A stretch of DNA of 64,000 bases from Clostridium sp. SY8519 (GCF_000270305.1 NC_015737.1:2768501-2832500), one strand, 5' to 3'. Positions 8,695 through 18,351 are shown, counted from the first letter of the stretch. Notes: a model not told the origin generated them from the letters alone. Translations and numbers: made by a program.

Positions 8695-9174
8695 TTAATG
8701 ATGATGATTGTTGATCGAAGAAGACAGGGATTTGGAAAAATCGAATTTCACCCGGACTTTTTCCGCTGTCACTCCGTGAATCTGACTGATTTTCTGCATC
8801 AGCGCCTCATGATAGGGCGCGTAAAAGGTAAAATCATCTTCTCCGCGAAACATCGTGGTATGGGTATTGCCCACCTCATAGCACAGTTTTGCGATCTGGC
8901 GGGGATGATCTTTTCTTACCACCGCGCGAATGGCGTCGCAGGGCGGAATATCCACGGCAATGGCCGTGGTTCCGTCAAAATACAGAACATCGTCCTGCTG
9001 CAGCCCTTTCTTCAGAATGTCATTGTCCAGCCGGATCCCCACATCTCTTCCTGCCCGGGACGTTTTTCTGTGAAGTTTGGAAAAGGCCTCGTGCCATTCG
9101 ATCTCCACATAGTCCACTTCGGCACCTTTGAAGGGTTCTTCCGACAGGTTGCCTAATACTTTTTCACACAGCAT
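8695..9174 (-). CDS. ureE: Urease accessory nickel metallochaperone UreE
   Basis: 159 residues. N-terminal peptide-binding domain followed by the nickel domain with EVGNTHTTMF, the histidine at the dimer interface in this family. The C terminus ends NNHHH, a very short version of the histidine-rich tail seen in some enterobacterial UreE proteins, so nickel storage capacity is probably low. Lies after the ureI gene, 11 bp before ureF. Confidence 0.93.
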   Translation of the reverse strand: MLCEKVLGNLSEEPFKGAEVDYVEIEWHEAFSKLHRKTSRAGRDVGIRLDNDILKKGLQQDDVLYFDGTTAIAVDIPPCDAIRAVVRKDHPRQIAKLCYEVGNTHTTMFRGEDDFTFYAPYHEALMQKISQIHGVTAEKVRVKFDFSKSLSSSINNHHH

Positions 9175-9199
9175 GCTTCTGCTTCCTTTCCCTTGCTGT

Positions 9200-9709
9200 T
9201 TACCATACCTGCAGCATCAGCATAACACCGGGAATCCAGGCGGTAACCACGCCTTCCACCACCTGAATCACCGGCACTGCCTTTGCGATCTTTTTCATGC
9301 CCAGGATGTCCGTAAAGAAGGAGGAACCCCAGAGCACCGCCCATGCCCACCAGATGGCAGCCCATCGCCAGTCCGGCGCAATGCCGAGGGCCGTGCTTCC
9401 AAACACGCCCTCCACACAGCCGAACACAATGGCATTCACTGCCACAAAGGAGGAAAACCAGGCAAAGGGACGGATATCCAGGTCAAAGATATCCACCATT
9501 GCCACAAACAGGTAAGTAAAGCCGAACAGGAGTCCCGTTCCCGCCGCGTAATAGTTGCCATGGACCAGGTTGACAAAGTTGATGAACAGGGACAGCCCGC
9601 CGGTCAGGATATTCATGCAGGCCGCTGCCTTCGGCGGAACCTTGCAGAGTGTGCAGACTCCGTTGTTGATCAGCACGATACCCACAAACAATAAACAAAC
9701 ACCTAACAT
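9200..9709 (-). CDS. ureI: AmiS/UreI family urea channel
   Basis: 169 residues, about six membrane helices starting MLGVCLLFVGIVLINNGVCT. Words such as NLVHGNYYAAGTGLLFGFTYL, FDLDIRPFAWFS and WRWAAIWWAWAVLWGSSFF match the AmiS/UreI family of urea or short-chain amide channels. In Helicobacter the homologue is a proton-gated urea channel that feeds cytoplasmic urease. Its place between ureC and ureE supports urea uptake here. Whether this one is acid-gated cannot be read from sequence. Confidence 0.9.
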   Translation of the reverse strand: MLGVCLLFVGIVLINNGVCTLCKVPPKAAACMNILTGGLSLFINFVNLVHGNYYAAGTGLLFGFTYLFVAMVDIFDLDIRPFAWFSSFVAVNAIVFGCVEGVFGSTALGIAPDWRWAAIWWAWAVLWGSSFFTDILGMKKIAKAVPVIQVVEGVVTAWIPGVMLMLQVW

Positions 9710-9727
9710 TTTCTTTCTCCCTTCCGC

Positions 9728-11449
9728 TTAGAACAGTGAATAGAGCTGTGTCAGCGGCAGCGTTTTCGCCGGTTCCGACTCCAGTCTGACCCCGTCTGCC
9801 GTTACCACATAGGTCTCAGGATCCACCTGGATCTCAGGAGTCCCGTCATTGTATTTCATATCTGCCTTGCCGATGTTTCTGCATCCGCGCACCGGAAGCA
9901 CCGTCTTTTCCAGACCGTATGTTTCCTTTACGCCATTGTCATAGGCTGCCTTTGATACAAACGTAATGCAGCTCTCGCCTTTTGCCTTTCCGTGAGCGGC
10001 AAACATGGGCTGATATAAGACCGGCTGCGTCGTGGGAATTGACGCGTTGGCGTCTCCCATCTTGGAGGCGATAATCATGCCGCCTTTGATGATCATATCC
10101 GGCTTGGCCGCGAAAAATGCCGGATTCCACAGCACCAGATCGGCAAATTTGCCCACTTCCACCGAGCCGACATAATCCGCAATGCCGTTGGTGATCGCCG
10201 GATTGATGGTATATTTCGCCACATAGCGTTTTGCGCGGAAATTGTCATTGTCATGACCCGCGTCTTCCGGAAGCGGTCCCCGCTCCTGTTTCATCTTGTG
10301 GGCAGTCTGCCAGGTTCTGGTAATCACCTCACCCGGGCGGCCCATTGCCTGGGAGTCTGAACTCATCATAGAGAACACACCCATGTCATGGAGCACATCT
10401 TCTGCCGCGATGGTCTCCGGACGGATTCTGGAGTCCGCAAAGGCCACATCCTCCGGAATATTTTTGTCCAGGTGATGGCATACCATCAGCATGTCCAGAT
10501 GCTCATCCAGCGTGTTGACTGTAAAGGGCATCGTCGGATTGGTCGAAGACGGCAGTACATTCGGATATCCGGCCGCGCGGATGATGTCCGGCGCGTGTCC
10601 GCCGCCTGCGCCCTCGGTATGGAACGTATGGATGGTTCTTCCGCCGATGGCATCCAGGGTATCCTCGACACAGCCTGCCTCGTTTAAGGTATCCGTATGG
10701 ATCGCCACCTGAAAATCGTATTCATCCGCCACATTCAGGCAGTGGTTGATGGCTGCCGGAGTCGCGCCGAAATCCTCATGGATCTTCATCCCCATGGCGC
10801 CGGCTTCAATCTGTTCAATGATAGGCTTCTCATCTGAGCAGTTTCCCTTGCCAAGGAAGCCGAGATTCATCGGATATTCATCTGCTGCCTTTAACATCAT
10901 CCGAATATTCCAGGGCCCCGGTGTGCAGGTAGTCGCGTTGGTTCCGTCTGCCGGTCCGGTGCCGCCGCCGATCATCGTGGTGATTCCGGAATACAGGGAG
11001 CAGGCAATCTGCTGGGGCGCAATGAAATGGATATGGCTATCGATTCCTCCTGCCGTGACGATCAGGCCTTCCCCGGCCAGGGCTTCTGTGGATGCGCCGA
11101 TGGTCATGCCGGGCGTTACCCCGTCCATGATACTCGGGTTGCCCGCTTTGCCGATGCCCGCGATTTTCCCGTCTTTGATTCCGATATCCGCTTTGATGAT
11201 ACCGGTATAATCCAGGATCAGGGCATTGGTAATCACCAGATCCAGATCCCCGTCCTTGCTGCAGGTTTTCACAGACTGACCCATTCCGTCACGGATGGTT
11301 TTGCCGCCGCCGAATTTCACCTCATCACCGTAGGTGGTATAGTCCTTTTCTACTTCAATAATGATATCAGTATCTGCCAGACGTACTTTGTCCCCCACCG
11401 TCGGGCCGTACATCATCGCATACTTTTCGCCTGAAATTTTGTTACTCAT
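9728..11449 (-). CDS. ureC: Urease alpha subunit
   Basis: 573 residues, full length. Nickel ligands are all visible: H139 and H141 (GGIDSHIHF), K222 to be carbamylated (GMKIHEDFG), H251 (VAIHTD), H277 ([15 protein letters not shown]) and D365 ([10 protein letters not shown]). The flap cysteine and histidine are C324 and H325 (MVCHHLD). It hydrolyses urea to ammonia and carbamate in the cytoplasm. GGAGG precedes the ATG. Third gene of the operon and nothing suggests decay. Confidence 0.98.
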   Translation of the reverse strand: MSNKISGEKYAMMYGPTVGDKVRLADTDIIIEVEKDYTTYGDEVKFGGGKTIRDGMGQSVKTCSKDGDLDLVITNALILDYTGIIKADIGIKDGKIAGIGKAGNPSIMDGVTPGMTIGASTEALAGEGLIVTAGGIDSHIHFIAPQQIACSLYSGITTMIGGGTGPADGTNATTCTPGPWNIRMMLKAADEYPMNLGFLGKGNCSDEKPIIEQIEAGAMGMKIHEDFGATPAAINHCLNVADEYDFQVAIHTDTLNEAGCVEDTLDAIGGRTIHTFHTEGAGGGHAPDIIRAAGYPNVLPSSTNPTMPFTVNTLDEHLDMLMVCHHLDKNIPEDVAFADSRIRPETIAAEDVLHDMGVFSMMSSDSQAMGRPGEVITRTWQTAHKMKQERGPLPEDAGHDNDNFRAKRYVAKYTINPAITNGIADYVGSVEVGKFADLVLWNPAFFAAKPDMIIKGGMIIASKMGDANASIPTTQPVLYQPMFAAHGKAKGESCITFVSKAAYDNGVKETYGLEKTVLPVRGCRNIGKADMKYNDGTPEIQVDPETYVVTADGVRLESEPAKTLPLTQLYSLF

Positions 11450-11467
11450 GGTCCGCCTCCTGACTGC

Positions 11468-11830
11468 CTATCTGATAAATCCTTTCAGCTTTGCTGTTTC
11501 CACTGCCTGTGCCTTGGTTGTCTCTGTCGCCTGGGCGCAGGTCAGGTCATTGAGCCCGTAAATCCGCTTAGCGCCGCCCATCTCCGTAAGCTGCACTTCT
11601 TTTTCCTCTCCCGGTTCAAAACGCACTGCGGTGCCGGACGGAATATCCAGGTGGTAGCCATAGGCCGCTGCCCGGTCAAACTGAAGCTGTTTGTTGACTT
11701 CAAAGAAATGAAAATGGGACCCCACCTGCACCGGTCTGTCCCCGGTGTGTTTTACCAGCAGGGTAACTGTCTTCTTGCCTTCATTCAGTGTAATTTCTCT
11801 GTCTTTTGGAATGATTGCTCCAATCTTCAT
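11468..11830 (-). CDS. ureB: Urease beta subunit
   Basis: 120 residues from the ATG at 11830 (site GGGAGGA). [20 protein letters not shown], then [17 protein letters not shown] and [24 protein letters not shown], which are diagnostic. The frame is open 36 codons upstream into ureA, but that part has no homology character. The C terminus runs about 15 residues beyond the conserved core ([20 protein letters not shown]). Confidence 0.97.
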   Translation of the reverse strand: MKIGAIIPKDREITLNEGKKTVTLLVKHTGDRPVQVGSHFHFFEVNKQLQFDRAAAYGYHLDIPSGTAVRFEPGEEKEVQLTEMGGAKRIYGLNDLTCAQATETTKAQAVETAKLKGFIR

Positions 11831-11846
11831 ATGCGGTGTCCTCCCT

Positions 11847-12149
11847 TTACTGAATCGGATTGTGTACGGTAACCAGTTTGGTTCCATCGGGGAATGTAGC
11901 CTCCACCTGGACTTCATGTACCATGTCAGGCACACCATCCATCACGTCCTCTGCCGTAAGAATTTTTCTTCCCAGTTCCATCAGTTCCACTACTGTCTTT
12001 CCGTCTCTGGCATATTCCAGAAGTTCGGAACTGATCAGCGCGATGGACTCCACATAATTTAATTTGAGTCCCCGTTCCTTCCTCTGTTTTGCCAGTTCTC
12101 CCGCTGCATGAAGCATCAGCTTTTCCTGTTCTTTTGGGGTCAGACGCAT
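11847..12149 (-). CDS. ureA: Urease gamma subunit
   Basis: 100 residues, the usual length of a separate gamma subunit. [51 protein letters not shown] and [22 protein letters not shown] are the family words. First gene of the operon, ribosome site GAGGAG, with ureB 16 bp downstream. Confidence 0.98.
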   Translation of the reverse strand: MRLTPKEQEKLMLHAAGELAKQRKERGLKLNYVESIALISSELLEYARDGKTVVELMELGRKILTAEDVMDGVPDMVHEVQVEATFPDGTKLVTVHNPIQ

Positions 12150-12255
12150 AATTTTGTCTCCTCTCTGCCTTATGATCGTTTGCAGTTACACTGTGCGTTT
12201 TCAAGAGCTGTCTTTCGTTTCCACCAGCTTCTGTCACCCGCCGCTTACCTCTAAA

Positions 12256-12293
12256 AATGCGCAAAAGGAGACCTGCACAATGCAGACCTCCTT
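12256..12293 (-). promoter_or_regulatory. Terminator-like hairpin in the urease operon leader
   Basis: On the minus strand AAGGAGGTCTGCA-TTG-TGCAGGTCTCCTT forms a 13-bp stem if G-U pairs are allowed, followed by TTGCGCATTTTTA. It starts only a few bases after the predicted transcription start, about 110 nt before ureA. This is where a transcription attenuator or a protein-binding hairpin would lie. It could also terminate read-through from the phosphodiesterase gene. About 60 nt further on is a second, smaller stem (AGCTG/CAGCT). Confidence 0.55.
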
Positions 12294-12306
12294 GCCTATG
12301 GACAAG

Positions 12307-12335
12307 ATTATATTCTTGAAAACAGATCCCGTCAA
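12307..12335 (-). promoter_or_regulatory. Sigma-A type promoter of the urease operon
   Basis: Minus strand TTGACG (12330-12335), 17-bp spacer, TATAAT (12307-12312). It gives a leader of about 150 nt. No gene is seen in 12150-12385. Confidence 0.82.
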
Positions 12336-12385
12336 TCCGTTTTCTTCTTTTAAAGCAATAATCTTTCCGTTGATTCATTTTTTTG

Positions 12386-12928
12386 TTAAATATGTAATTT
12401 TCTGTACTCCACACCATCTATCTGCTTCCAGGAAAACTCCCCGTCCCGGAAAATCATATAGGAATGGCTGCTGCCGTTTTTGGGAATGGAAACCGAACCG
12501 GGATTCAGGTACAAAATGTCTCCTGCCTGTTCCCAGGCCGGAACATGGGTATGGCCATGCAGAAGGATATCTCCCGGATGCAGCGGCGGCAGATGCTCTT
12601 TGTTATACTGGTGCCCGTGAGTGGCAAAAATCATCTGTTTGCCTGCCGCAAGCAGAAGATAATCCGCCAGCACCGGAAACTCCAGCACCATTTGATCCAC
12701 TTCTGCTTCACAGTTTCCGCGGACACAGTAAATATCTGCTTTTCTGGCATTCAGCAATTCAATGACCTGCTTCGGGGCATACTCCCGGGGCAGATCATTC
12801 CGCGGTCCGTGATACAGAAGATCCCCCAGCAAAAGCAGGCGGTCCGCTTCTTCTCTGTCATAGGCCTCCAGCATCCGGCGGCAGTAATATGCGGATCCGT
12901 GCAGATCCGACGCAATCATCCATTTCAT
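12386..12928 (-). CDS. YfcE/MJ0936-type metallophosphoesterase
   Basis: 180 residues. Calcineurin-like metal-binding motifs in order: MIASDLHG (residues 4-11), LLLGDLLYHG, VRGNCE, ATHGHQYN and HGHTHVP, then LNPGSVS. This is the small YfcE-type phosphodiesterase group with manganese-dependent activity on model phosphodiesters; the physiological substrate is unclear. Start chosen at 12928 because AGAGGG precedes it; the frame is open 17 codons further. Upstream of the urease promoter, same strand. Confidence 0.88.
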   Translation of the reverse strand: MKWMIASDLHGSAYYCRRMLEAYDREEADRLLLLGDLLYHGPRNDLPREYAPKQVIELLNARKADIYCVRGNCEAEVDQMVLEFPVLADYLLLAAGKQMIFATHGHQYNKEHLPPLHPGDILLHGHTHVPAWEQAGDILYLNPGSVSIPKNGSSHSYMIFRDGEFSWKQIDGVEYRKLHI

Positions 12929-13007
12929 GACAAACCCTCTCTTTTCTCTCATCATACCCGCGGAACGCCCTGGGCGCAAGGTCTGTTTTCCGTTTGGGAC
13001 ACAGGTC

Positions 13008-13436
13008 TTATTTTGCGTTGATGAAAACCAGTCCGATCAGGCAGATGGCGATTCCCACCGCTTTATTCCAGGTAATTCCTTCATGGTACAGCACTGCCCC
13101 TACCACCAGAAGCGCCGCTGCAAGAAAGGAACTCTGCACAATAAAGGCCTTGCTCACCTGCCAGCCCGCCTTATAGGCAAAGATCCATCCGGTTTCCAGC
13201 CCGATAATCACGAGTCCCAGTACAAAGGAAGACCAGTTTAACTTGCTGTACTCTTTGATCAGCGTGCCGCCCTCCTTCTCAAATACCCGAAACAGCACAA
13301 AGGACACGGCCGCCGCCACCAGATAGGTCACCGTCAGCGAGGCAAAGGGATTCACCTTCTGGGGCACGGATTTCGCGCAGATCTGATAAATAACATTTGA
13401 CACTACCACCAGGGCAAGCGGCCATACATATGCCAT
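13008..13436 (-). CDS. EamA/DMT-like small transporter
   Basis: 142 residues, four to five membrane helices (AYVWPLALVVVSNVIYQICA, LTVTYLVAAAVSFVLF, and the closing NKAVGIAICLIGLVFI). It resembles one half of an EamA drug/metabolite transporter, so it may act as a dimer. Substrate unknown. The start overlaps the end of the GNAT gene: two ATGs in a row at 13439 and 13436 share a GGGAG site; I give the second. The two genes are probably translated together. Confidence 0.75.
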   Translation of the reverse strand: MAYVWPLALVVVSNVIYQICAKSVPQKVNPFASLTVTYLVAAAVSFVLFRVFEKEGGTLIKEYSKLNWSSFVLGLVIIGLETGWIFAYKAGWQVSKAFIVQSSFLAAALLVVGAVLYHEGITWNKAVGIAICLIGLVFINAK

Positions 13437-13864
13437 CATTCTCCCATAACCCCCTTTTTCGCCATCCACACATGCGGACAGCCTTCTTCTTCACCGATTT
13501 CTCCGGTACTCTCATAGCCCTGTGCGCGATAAAACTCCTCCGCCCGCACCTGGGCATGCAGTTCGATCCGTTCTTCTTTCTCCCTGCAGATTTCACGTTC
13601 CGCGGCTTCTAAAAGCAAAGCCCCCAGATGCTGTCCCCGGTAGTCCTTAAGCACGGCCACGCGTCCGATCACATATGCGTTTCGGTCCGTCGAATAGAAA
13701 AAGCGGCAGGTTCCGACGGGTTTTTCCCCGTCATAAAGAAGAATGCCTTTTGCAAAACCATCCGTTTCATCAAATTCCTCCCGAAATCCCTGTTCCTCCA
13801 TAAATACCTGTTTCCGGACTGCCCGTGCGTCCTCCGGCAGCTGTTCATAAACGATCACCCTCAT
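13436..13864 (-). CDS. GNAT family N-acetyltransferase
   Basis: 142 residues. MRVIVYEQLPEDARAVRKQV and EEFDETDGFAKGILLYDGEKPVGTCRF resemble the ElaA/YjcF-like GNAT group; the acetyl-CoA pyrophosphate loop is VLKDYRGQHLGALLLEAAE. The small-molecule or protein substrate is unknown. ATG at 13864 chosen for the AAGGAG site six bases upstream. Overlaps the EamA-like gene. Confidence 0.85.
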   Translation of the reverse strand: MRVIVYEQLPEDARAVRKQVFMEEQGFREEFDETDGFAKGILLYDGEKPVGTCRFFYSTDRNAYVIGRVAVLKDYRGQHLGALLLEAAEREICREKEERIELHAQVRAEEFYRAQGYESTGEIGEEEGCPHVWMAKKGVMGE

Positions 13865-13879
13865 ATAAACTCCTTCCCG

Positions 13880-13947
13880 CAAAAAAGCACCCAGGATCCA
13901 ATCTTATAGCATATCCATGCCGTACCTGCGATTGAATCCCGGATGCT
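13880..13947 (-). terminator. Terminator of the Cna-B adhesin gene
   Basis: Long stem of about 18 pairs including G-U (13930-13947 with 13886-13903), then TTTTTTGC on the minus strand. Between it and the adhesin stop lies a second perfect 8-bp hairpin (CATTTATC-CGGT-GATAAATG, 13954-13973). Confidence 0.8.
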
Positions 13948-14025
13948 TTGAATCATTTATCCGGTGATAAATGAAAGCAAATTCTTTTTACAGAATTATA
14001 TATGGGAAAGATTTCATTGTCAATA

Positions 14026-17000
14026 TCAGCTGTTTCTTTTTCTCGCTGCAAGAATCAGCACGCCCAGCCCGGCCAGCGCCGCCGCCAGCAGGATTCCGAA
14101 AAAGATGCCTCTGTTTGTATCTCCGGTCTTCGGTGTACTGCCGGAGGACTCTGTTGTGGTGGTTTTTTTCGGATGCTTCGGTGTCGTGGGTTTTACCTTT
14201 GGCTTGTCCGGTTTTCTGGTGATCTTATGCGTATTTGTTACCGTATATCCTTTGGCACTGCTGCCGGTAATGGATGCGTGATAACCGTCCACTGCATCTT
14301 CTGTCACCGTATACTCTATTTTCTTACCGTTTGCATGAATATCCAGATCCGTAAAACTGCCGGTCCACTTGTTGTCGCTGTTCAGCACAAGTGTCTTTCC
14401 GGTGTCTTTTCCATCTGCCAGCAGATGAATCGTTACCTGCTCCGGACGGATCTTATCCACATCATTTTTGTCATTCCAGGATTTCGATACACTGACACTC
14501 GTCTTGCCCGGCGTATGGGTATTGGTCACATCATACCCGTCATACGCGGTGCTGTAGTCCGCCACTGCATCTTCTGTCACAGAATATACAATTGCAGTTC
14601 CGTTTTCATATTTCGGCAGCTGACGGAAGGACCATGCCCAGTCATCGGATGCCGTTACCTGTCTGCTCTGCACTTCTTTTCCGTTGGCCAGCAGACGGAT
14701 GGTAATGCTTTCCGGTCTTGTGCCGTCCTGATTGTCGTTATCCTTCCATGTCTTTGTCCCGCTGATTTCCGTCGTCTCCGGTGTGTGCGTATTGGTGATC
14801 GTTCCATCACCGGGCACCGATGCATGGTCTGCCTCATACCCTGCCACGGAATCCTCTTTCACGGTGTACGCAATCGCAGTTCCGTTCTGATTCTTCGTCA
14901 GATTCCGGAATGTTACGGTATAGGTATCATCTCCATGATCCACAACCACCGGCGTCACATTTTTCACTTCTGTGTCACCCTTCATCAGGTGTACTTTCGC
15001 GGCATATTCTTCTGCCGTCGGACGGATGCCATCCTGGTTGCCCGCATCCGCCCACGTCTTGGTAATGCTGATGTCCGTCGTCTCCGGCGTGTGCGTATTT
15101 GTGATCGTCTCACCATTGGCAGCGCTTGTTTGGTCTGCCGTATAGCCGTCGATGGATTCTTCCGCGATTTTATAATCTGCCTTTGTGCCGTTCACATATT
15201 CCGGAAGATCACGGTAGGAAATGGTATAGGTATCATCTCCGTTGTCTGTGACAGCCGGTGTATATCCGCTCACTTCCCCGGTGCCGTTCATCAATTTTAC
15301 CTTCGAAGCAAATGCTTCCTCGCTCGGACGGATGCCATCCTGATTCTGGCTGTCGTCCCATTTTTTTGTAATTGAAATATCGATTTTCAGCTTTTTGTCC
15401 GTTACCGTCTGAATCGCTCCGCCGCTTGCGTTCACTGCAAGTGTATACTCCTGCTGATTCAGTTCATACCCTGCAGGCGCCTCTTTTTCCTTTACTTTAT
15501 AAGTACCTGAAGTGAGGGCTCCCGAAGTGACGGTACCGTCGGCGCCGGTTGTAAGCTCAAAGGTACTGCCGTCCGGACGGGTGACTGTAAAAACTGCATT
15601 GGCCAGTACCAGGCTGGAATCCTCTGCGTCCACTTTGATCAGTTTGATTTTATTTGCCAGCGAACCTGTACCGGAACCGCCGGATTCCGCAGTCTGATGA
15701 GTAGCACTGACTGTCTTGCTCTGCTCTGTGGAAGTCAGGGACATATTGTTACGCAATACGGTGCCTGCGGTATAGGTCGTCCGATAACGCAGCCGATACT
15801 GTTCTCCGTGTACATCACCCAGATTTAATGTAAAGGATCTGCCATCTGCCGCGATCTGAAGCTTTCCGCTCAGGTCTACAGCGCCATAGGTAGCAGAAAC
15901 CGCTCCATAACTGTCCATCTCCACACGATTCAGCACAAAGCTGTCGGCGATATACGTCTCTGCACCGGTTCCTTCTGACAGGTGATCGGTAATTACCGCA
16001 TTACTCAGGGTAGCCTTCTGATGGTTGATCCGGATATACCATTCTGCCTGACTTTTGTCCGGAGCTGACTGTCCCCATTTTCCAAGAATTTCCGGCTGAA
16101 GCTCCGTCGGTCCCGTAATGGAGACGGTTACGGACGTTACCTGTCCGTTGACACTTACCTGAAAGGTATTATCTTCTCCGGTTTTAATCTGTTCCTTGTC
16201 AAACCGGGCCGCAAGGCGAATCGAACCTTTTACGCCTTCTTTTCCTTCCACCCAGTCGGTAAAGGTCACGCGTACGGTTCCGCCCTTGTTGTCTGCCCCC
16301 GGCGTCACATGGGCTTTTCCGATTACAGTGGTGCCATCCGGGCCGTAAATATCAAAGTCTGCTGCGGTACTGTCTGACGGAAATACCATCTCATTCGGCA
16401 GCGTCAGGTCAAAATAGTCCCCTGCGTGCAGATTCGCCCCGTTTGCGCTTGCATCCCAGTCCATGGCAAGATAAAACGTATCGGTCTGATAAACCTTGTT
16501 CGTTTCCTGACCGCTCACATTCTGAATCTTCAGATCGGTGACTGCCGCCTGGACGGCTTTCGCTTCTTTCGGCGCAGGTGCCCGGAGCAAACGGCTGTCT
16601 GACGCGCTCTGCACCGAAAATTCTGAAAAATGCGCCGCCTTGGTTTTGATTTTTACCGACTGTCCTGCAGTGATTGTATTTCCGATCACCTCTGATGTCC
16701 CGTCATCACTGATATGATAGGCTGTCAGACGGGTCTGGCGGTCTCCGTGCTGGATCAGTCCGGAATCCGCCGCGATTGAAAAATCAACGGAAACCGGATG
16801 GCCTTCCTTGGGCTGCACCTCTTTGCCCTCTTTATTTCTGAATGTAATGTCGAATGTCACGTTTCTTTGTGACGATGCCGTCAGCGTGATCGTCACATCC
16901 GTTCCTTCGGAAAAACTGCCTTTCGGAGCCTTTGCATAGACGGTTACGCCATTATTGGTTTTTGTTCCGGTAATCGGCTCCTGATTGTAAGTAACAGCAG

Positions 17001-17487
17001 TTTTCTCTTCTGTTTTTTCGGTATCCGTCTGCTGTGCATCCGTCTTTTTCACGGCATCCTGCTCCGAGGAATCCGCGTTTTCGGAAGCGGATTTTTTATT
17101 GTCCGAGGCGGCTTCTGACTTTTTATCCTCTGACTCTTTATTCTCTGATTTATTGCCCTCTGCCGTCGTGTCCTTTTCATCTGCTTCTTTCACAGTTTCT
17201 TTTTTCTCATCTCTGACTGTTTTCTTTTCTTCTGCGGAAGAAGCATCCTCTTTTTTCTTCTGCACCTGCTCAGCCGATGCTTTGGCGTCTTCCTTTTTGG
17301 TCTTCGCCTCTGTACCCTTCTGCTCTACGGCTGCTTTTTCTTCCGACGCAGCGCCCGCATCTGCAGATGCCGTCTGCTCCGCGGAATTCTGCGCGCTTTC
17401 CGCAAACACACTTGGCGCTCCCATGCTGACCAGCATGATGACGGCAAGCAGAATCCCCAGAAATCTCTTTGCCTTTTTCATTTTCAT
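14026..17487 (-). CDS. Cell-wall anchored adhesin with SpaA and four Cna-B domains
   Basis: 1153 residues. Signal peptide (MKMKKAKRFLGILLAVIMLV), then about 130 residues of Lys/Glu/Ala/Ser low complexity, Ig-like adhesive modules (to about residue 610), one SpaA-type domain (KIKLIKVDAEDSSLVLANAV), and four Cna-B domains that each end in TNTH. The last part is a PK-rich wall spacer, the sortase signal TPKTG, a hydrophobic helix and RKRNS. Cna-B and SpaA folds often carry intramolecular Lys-Asn/Asp isopeptide bonds. It likely binds host matrix or other cells; the ligand is unknown. No sortase or pilin gene is near. Transcribed away from the LytTR gene. Confidence 0.92.
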   Translation of the reverse strand: MKMKKAKRFLGILLAVIMLVSMGAPSVFAESAQNSAEQTASADAGAASEEKAAVEQKGTEAKTKKEDAKASAEQVQKKKEDASSAEEKKTVRDEKKETVKEADEKDTTAEGNKSENKESEDKKSEAASDNKKSASENADSSEQDAVKKTDAQQTDTEKTEEKTAVTYNQEPITGTKTNNGVTVYAKAPKGSFSEGTDVTITLTASSQRNVTFDITFRNKEGKEVQPKEGHPVSVDFSIAADSGLIQHGDRQTRLTAYHISDDGTSEVIGNTITAGQSVKIKTKAAHFSEFSVQSASDSRLLRAPAPKEAKAVQAAVTDLKIQNVSGQETNKVYQTDTFYLAMDWDASANGANLHAGDYFDLTLPNEMVFPSDSTAADFDIYGPDGTTVIGKAHVTPGADNKGGTVRVTFTDWVEGKEGVKGSIRLAARFDKEQIKTGEDNTFQVSVNGQVTSVTVSITGPTELQPEILGKWGQSAPDKSQAEWYIRINHQKATLSNAVITDHLSEGTGAETYIADSFVLNRVEMDSYGAVSATYGAVDLSGKLQIAADGRSFTLNLGDVHGEQYRLRYRTTYTAGTVLRNNMSLTSTEQSKTVSATHQTAESGGSGTGSLANKIKLIKVDAEDSSLVLANAVFTVTRPDGSTFELTTGADGTVTSGALTSGTYKVKEKEAPAGYELNQQEYTLAVNASGGAIQTVTDKKLKIDISITKKWDDSQNQDGIRPSEEAFASKVKLMNGTGEVSGYTPAVTDNGDDTYTISYRDLPEYVNGTKADYKIAEESIDGYTADQTSAANGETITNTHTPETTDISITKTWADAGNQDGIRPTAEEYAAKVHLMKGDTEVKNVTPVVVDHGDDTYTVTFRNLTKNQNGTAIAYTVKEDSVAGYEADHASVPGDGTITNTHTPETTEISGTKTWKDNDNQDGTRPESITIRLLANGKEVQSRQVTASDDWAWSFRQLPKYENGTAIVYSVTEDAVADYSTAYDGYDVTNTHTPGKTSVSVSKSWNDKNDVDKIRPEQVTIHLLADGKDTGKTLVLNSDNKWTGSFTDLDIHANGKKIEYTVTEDAVDGYHASITGSSAKGYTVTNTHKITRKPDKPKVKPTTPKHPKKTTTTESSGSTPKTGDTNRGIFFGILLAAALAGLGVLILAARKRNS

Positions 17488-17553
17488 ACATGTTCCTCCT
17501 GTTTCCTGTTTATTTTATCTCCAAGCCAAAAAATAACACATTTCTTTATATAT

Positions 17554-17583
17554 ATAATATTAAAGTACAAATAATAAATTCAA
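17554..17583 (-). promoter_or_regulatory. Likely promoter of the adhesin gene
   Basis: Minus strand TTGAAT (17578-17583), 18-bp spacer, TATTAT (17554-17559), in a very AT-rich stretch (17525-17640). It leaves about 60 nt to the start codon. Confidence 0.55.
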
Positions 17584-17841
17584 TATAAATATTTCACTCT
17601 AAAGAAACAGTTATAGCCTTTTGTTTATGTTAGCATTAAAATGGAGCAAAAACATATCCTTTTGTCCGTTATTATGTATACACGACGTTGATTCCTGAAA
17701 ACCTGTGGGTTCAGTCTGTGATCTGCAAAAAACTTTCTATGCTATTCCCGTCGCAGACACATACGCCTCGGATCATGAAAGCAAATCATCAGAGACATTT
17801 CGCATGTTACCGCCAATTTTTCTCCACTCAGCGCAAACTGC

Positions 17842-17870
17842 GGGACAGAACGGCAAAAAATCAGTATACT
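17842..17870 (+). promoter_or_regulatory. Likely promoter of the LytTR-DUF3021 pair
   Basis: GGGACA (17842-17847), 17-bp spacer, TATACT (17865-17870), about 30 bp before the start codon at 17901. The rest of 17640-17840 shows no gene. Confidence 0.5.
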
Positions 17871-17900
17871 TAACTCAAAAAGAAGGGAGGATTCCTGCCT

Positions 17901-18332
17901 ATGAAAGCTGAAATCAAAATCCAGCAGTGTCCGGAACCATATGCCGTGATCTATACGGAGCAGATCACCGATGAAGTACAGCGGATTCTGAACTATATGA
18001 GAGAAAACGCCGGTACCCTGATCGGCATGGCAGAGGAAAAACGTTATGTCATCACCGCGGAACAGATTGTCAAAGTCACGGTTCAGAAGGAACATACCTA
18101 TCTGCATACTGCGTCGGGAAAATTTCTTACCGGCAAACGACTGTACGAAATCAAAGATATGCTTGGCAATGCCTTCGTACAGATTTCAAAATCCGTCCTT
18201 GTGCGGATTTCCGCATGTGAAAGTATGGAATCTGATTTTGGAGGAATGATGATTCTCCACCTGAAAGACGGCGGGAAAGAATATGTATCCCGGCATTATC
18301 TTCCGGAATTCAAAAAAAGTATCGGGTTGTAA
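17901..18332 (+). CDS. LytTR-domain DNA-binding regulator
   Basis: 143 residues. An N-terminal part of about 45 residues, then a LytTR domain from about residue 50 (RYVITAEQIVKVTVQKEHTY, ASGKFLTGKRLYEIKDML, FVQISKSVLVRISACESME, and RHYLPEFKKSIGL at the end). It has no receiver domain, so it is not a two-component regulator. Stand-alone LytTR proteins paired with a DUF3021 membrane protein are common in Firmicutes and are thought to form a membrane-linked switch. It is divergent from the adhesin gene, which makes that gene a candidate target. Ribosome site GAAGGGAGG. Confidence 0.88.
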   Translation: MKAEIKIQQCPEPYAVIYTEQITDEVQRILNYMRENAGTLIGMAEEKRYVITAEQIVKVTVQKEHTYLHTASGKFLTGKRLYEIKDMLGNAFVQISKSVLVRISACESMESDFGGMMILHLKDGGKEYVSRHYLPEFKKSIGL

Positions 18333-18351
18333 ATGAATGGAGGTGTCAGAT

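Noticed and set aside
14002..15375. 457-codon plus-strand frame opposite the adhesin gene
   Set aside because: Antisense shadow of the Cna-B repeats; rich in Cys, His and Arg and lacking any family character.
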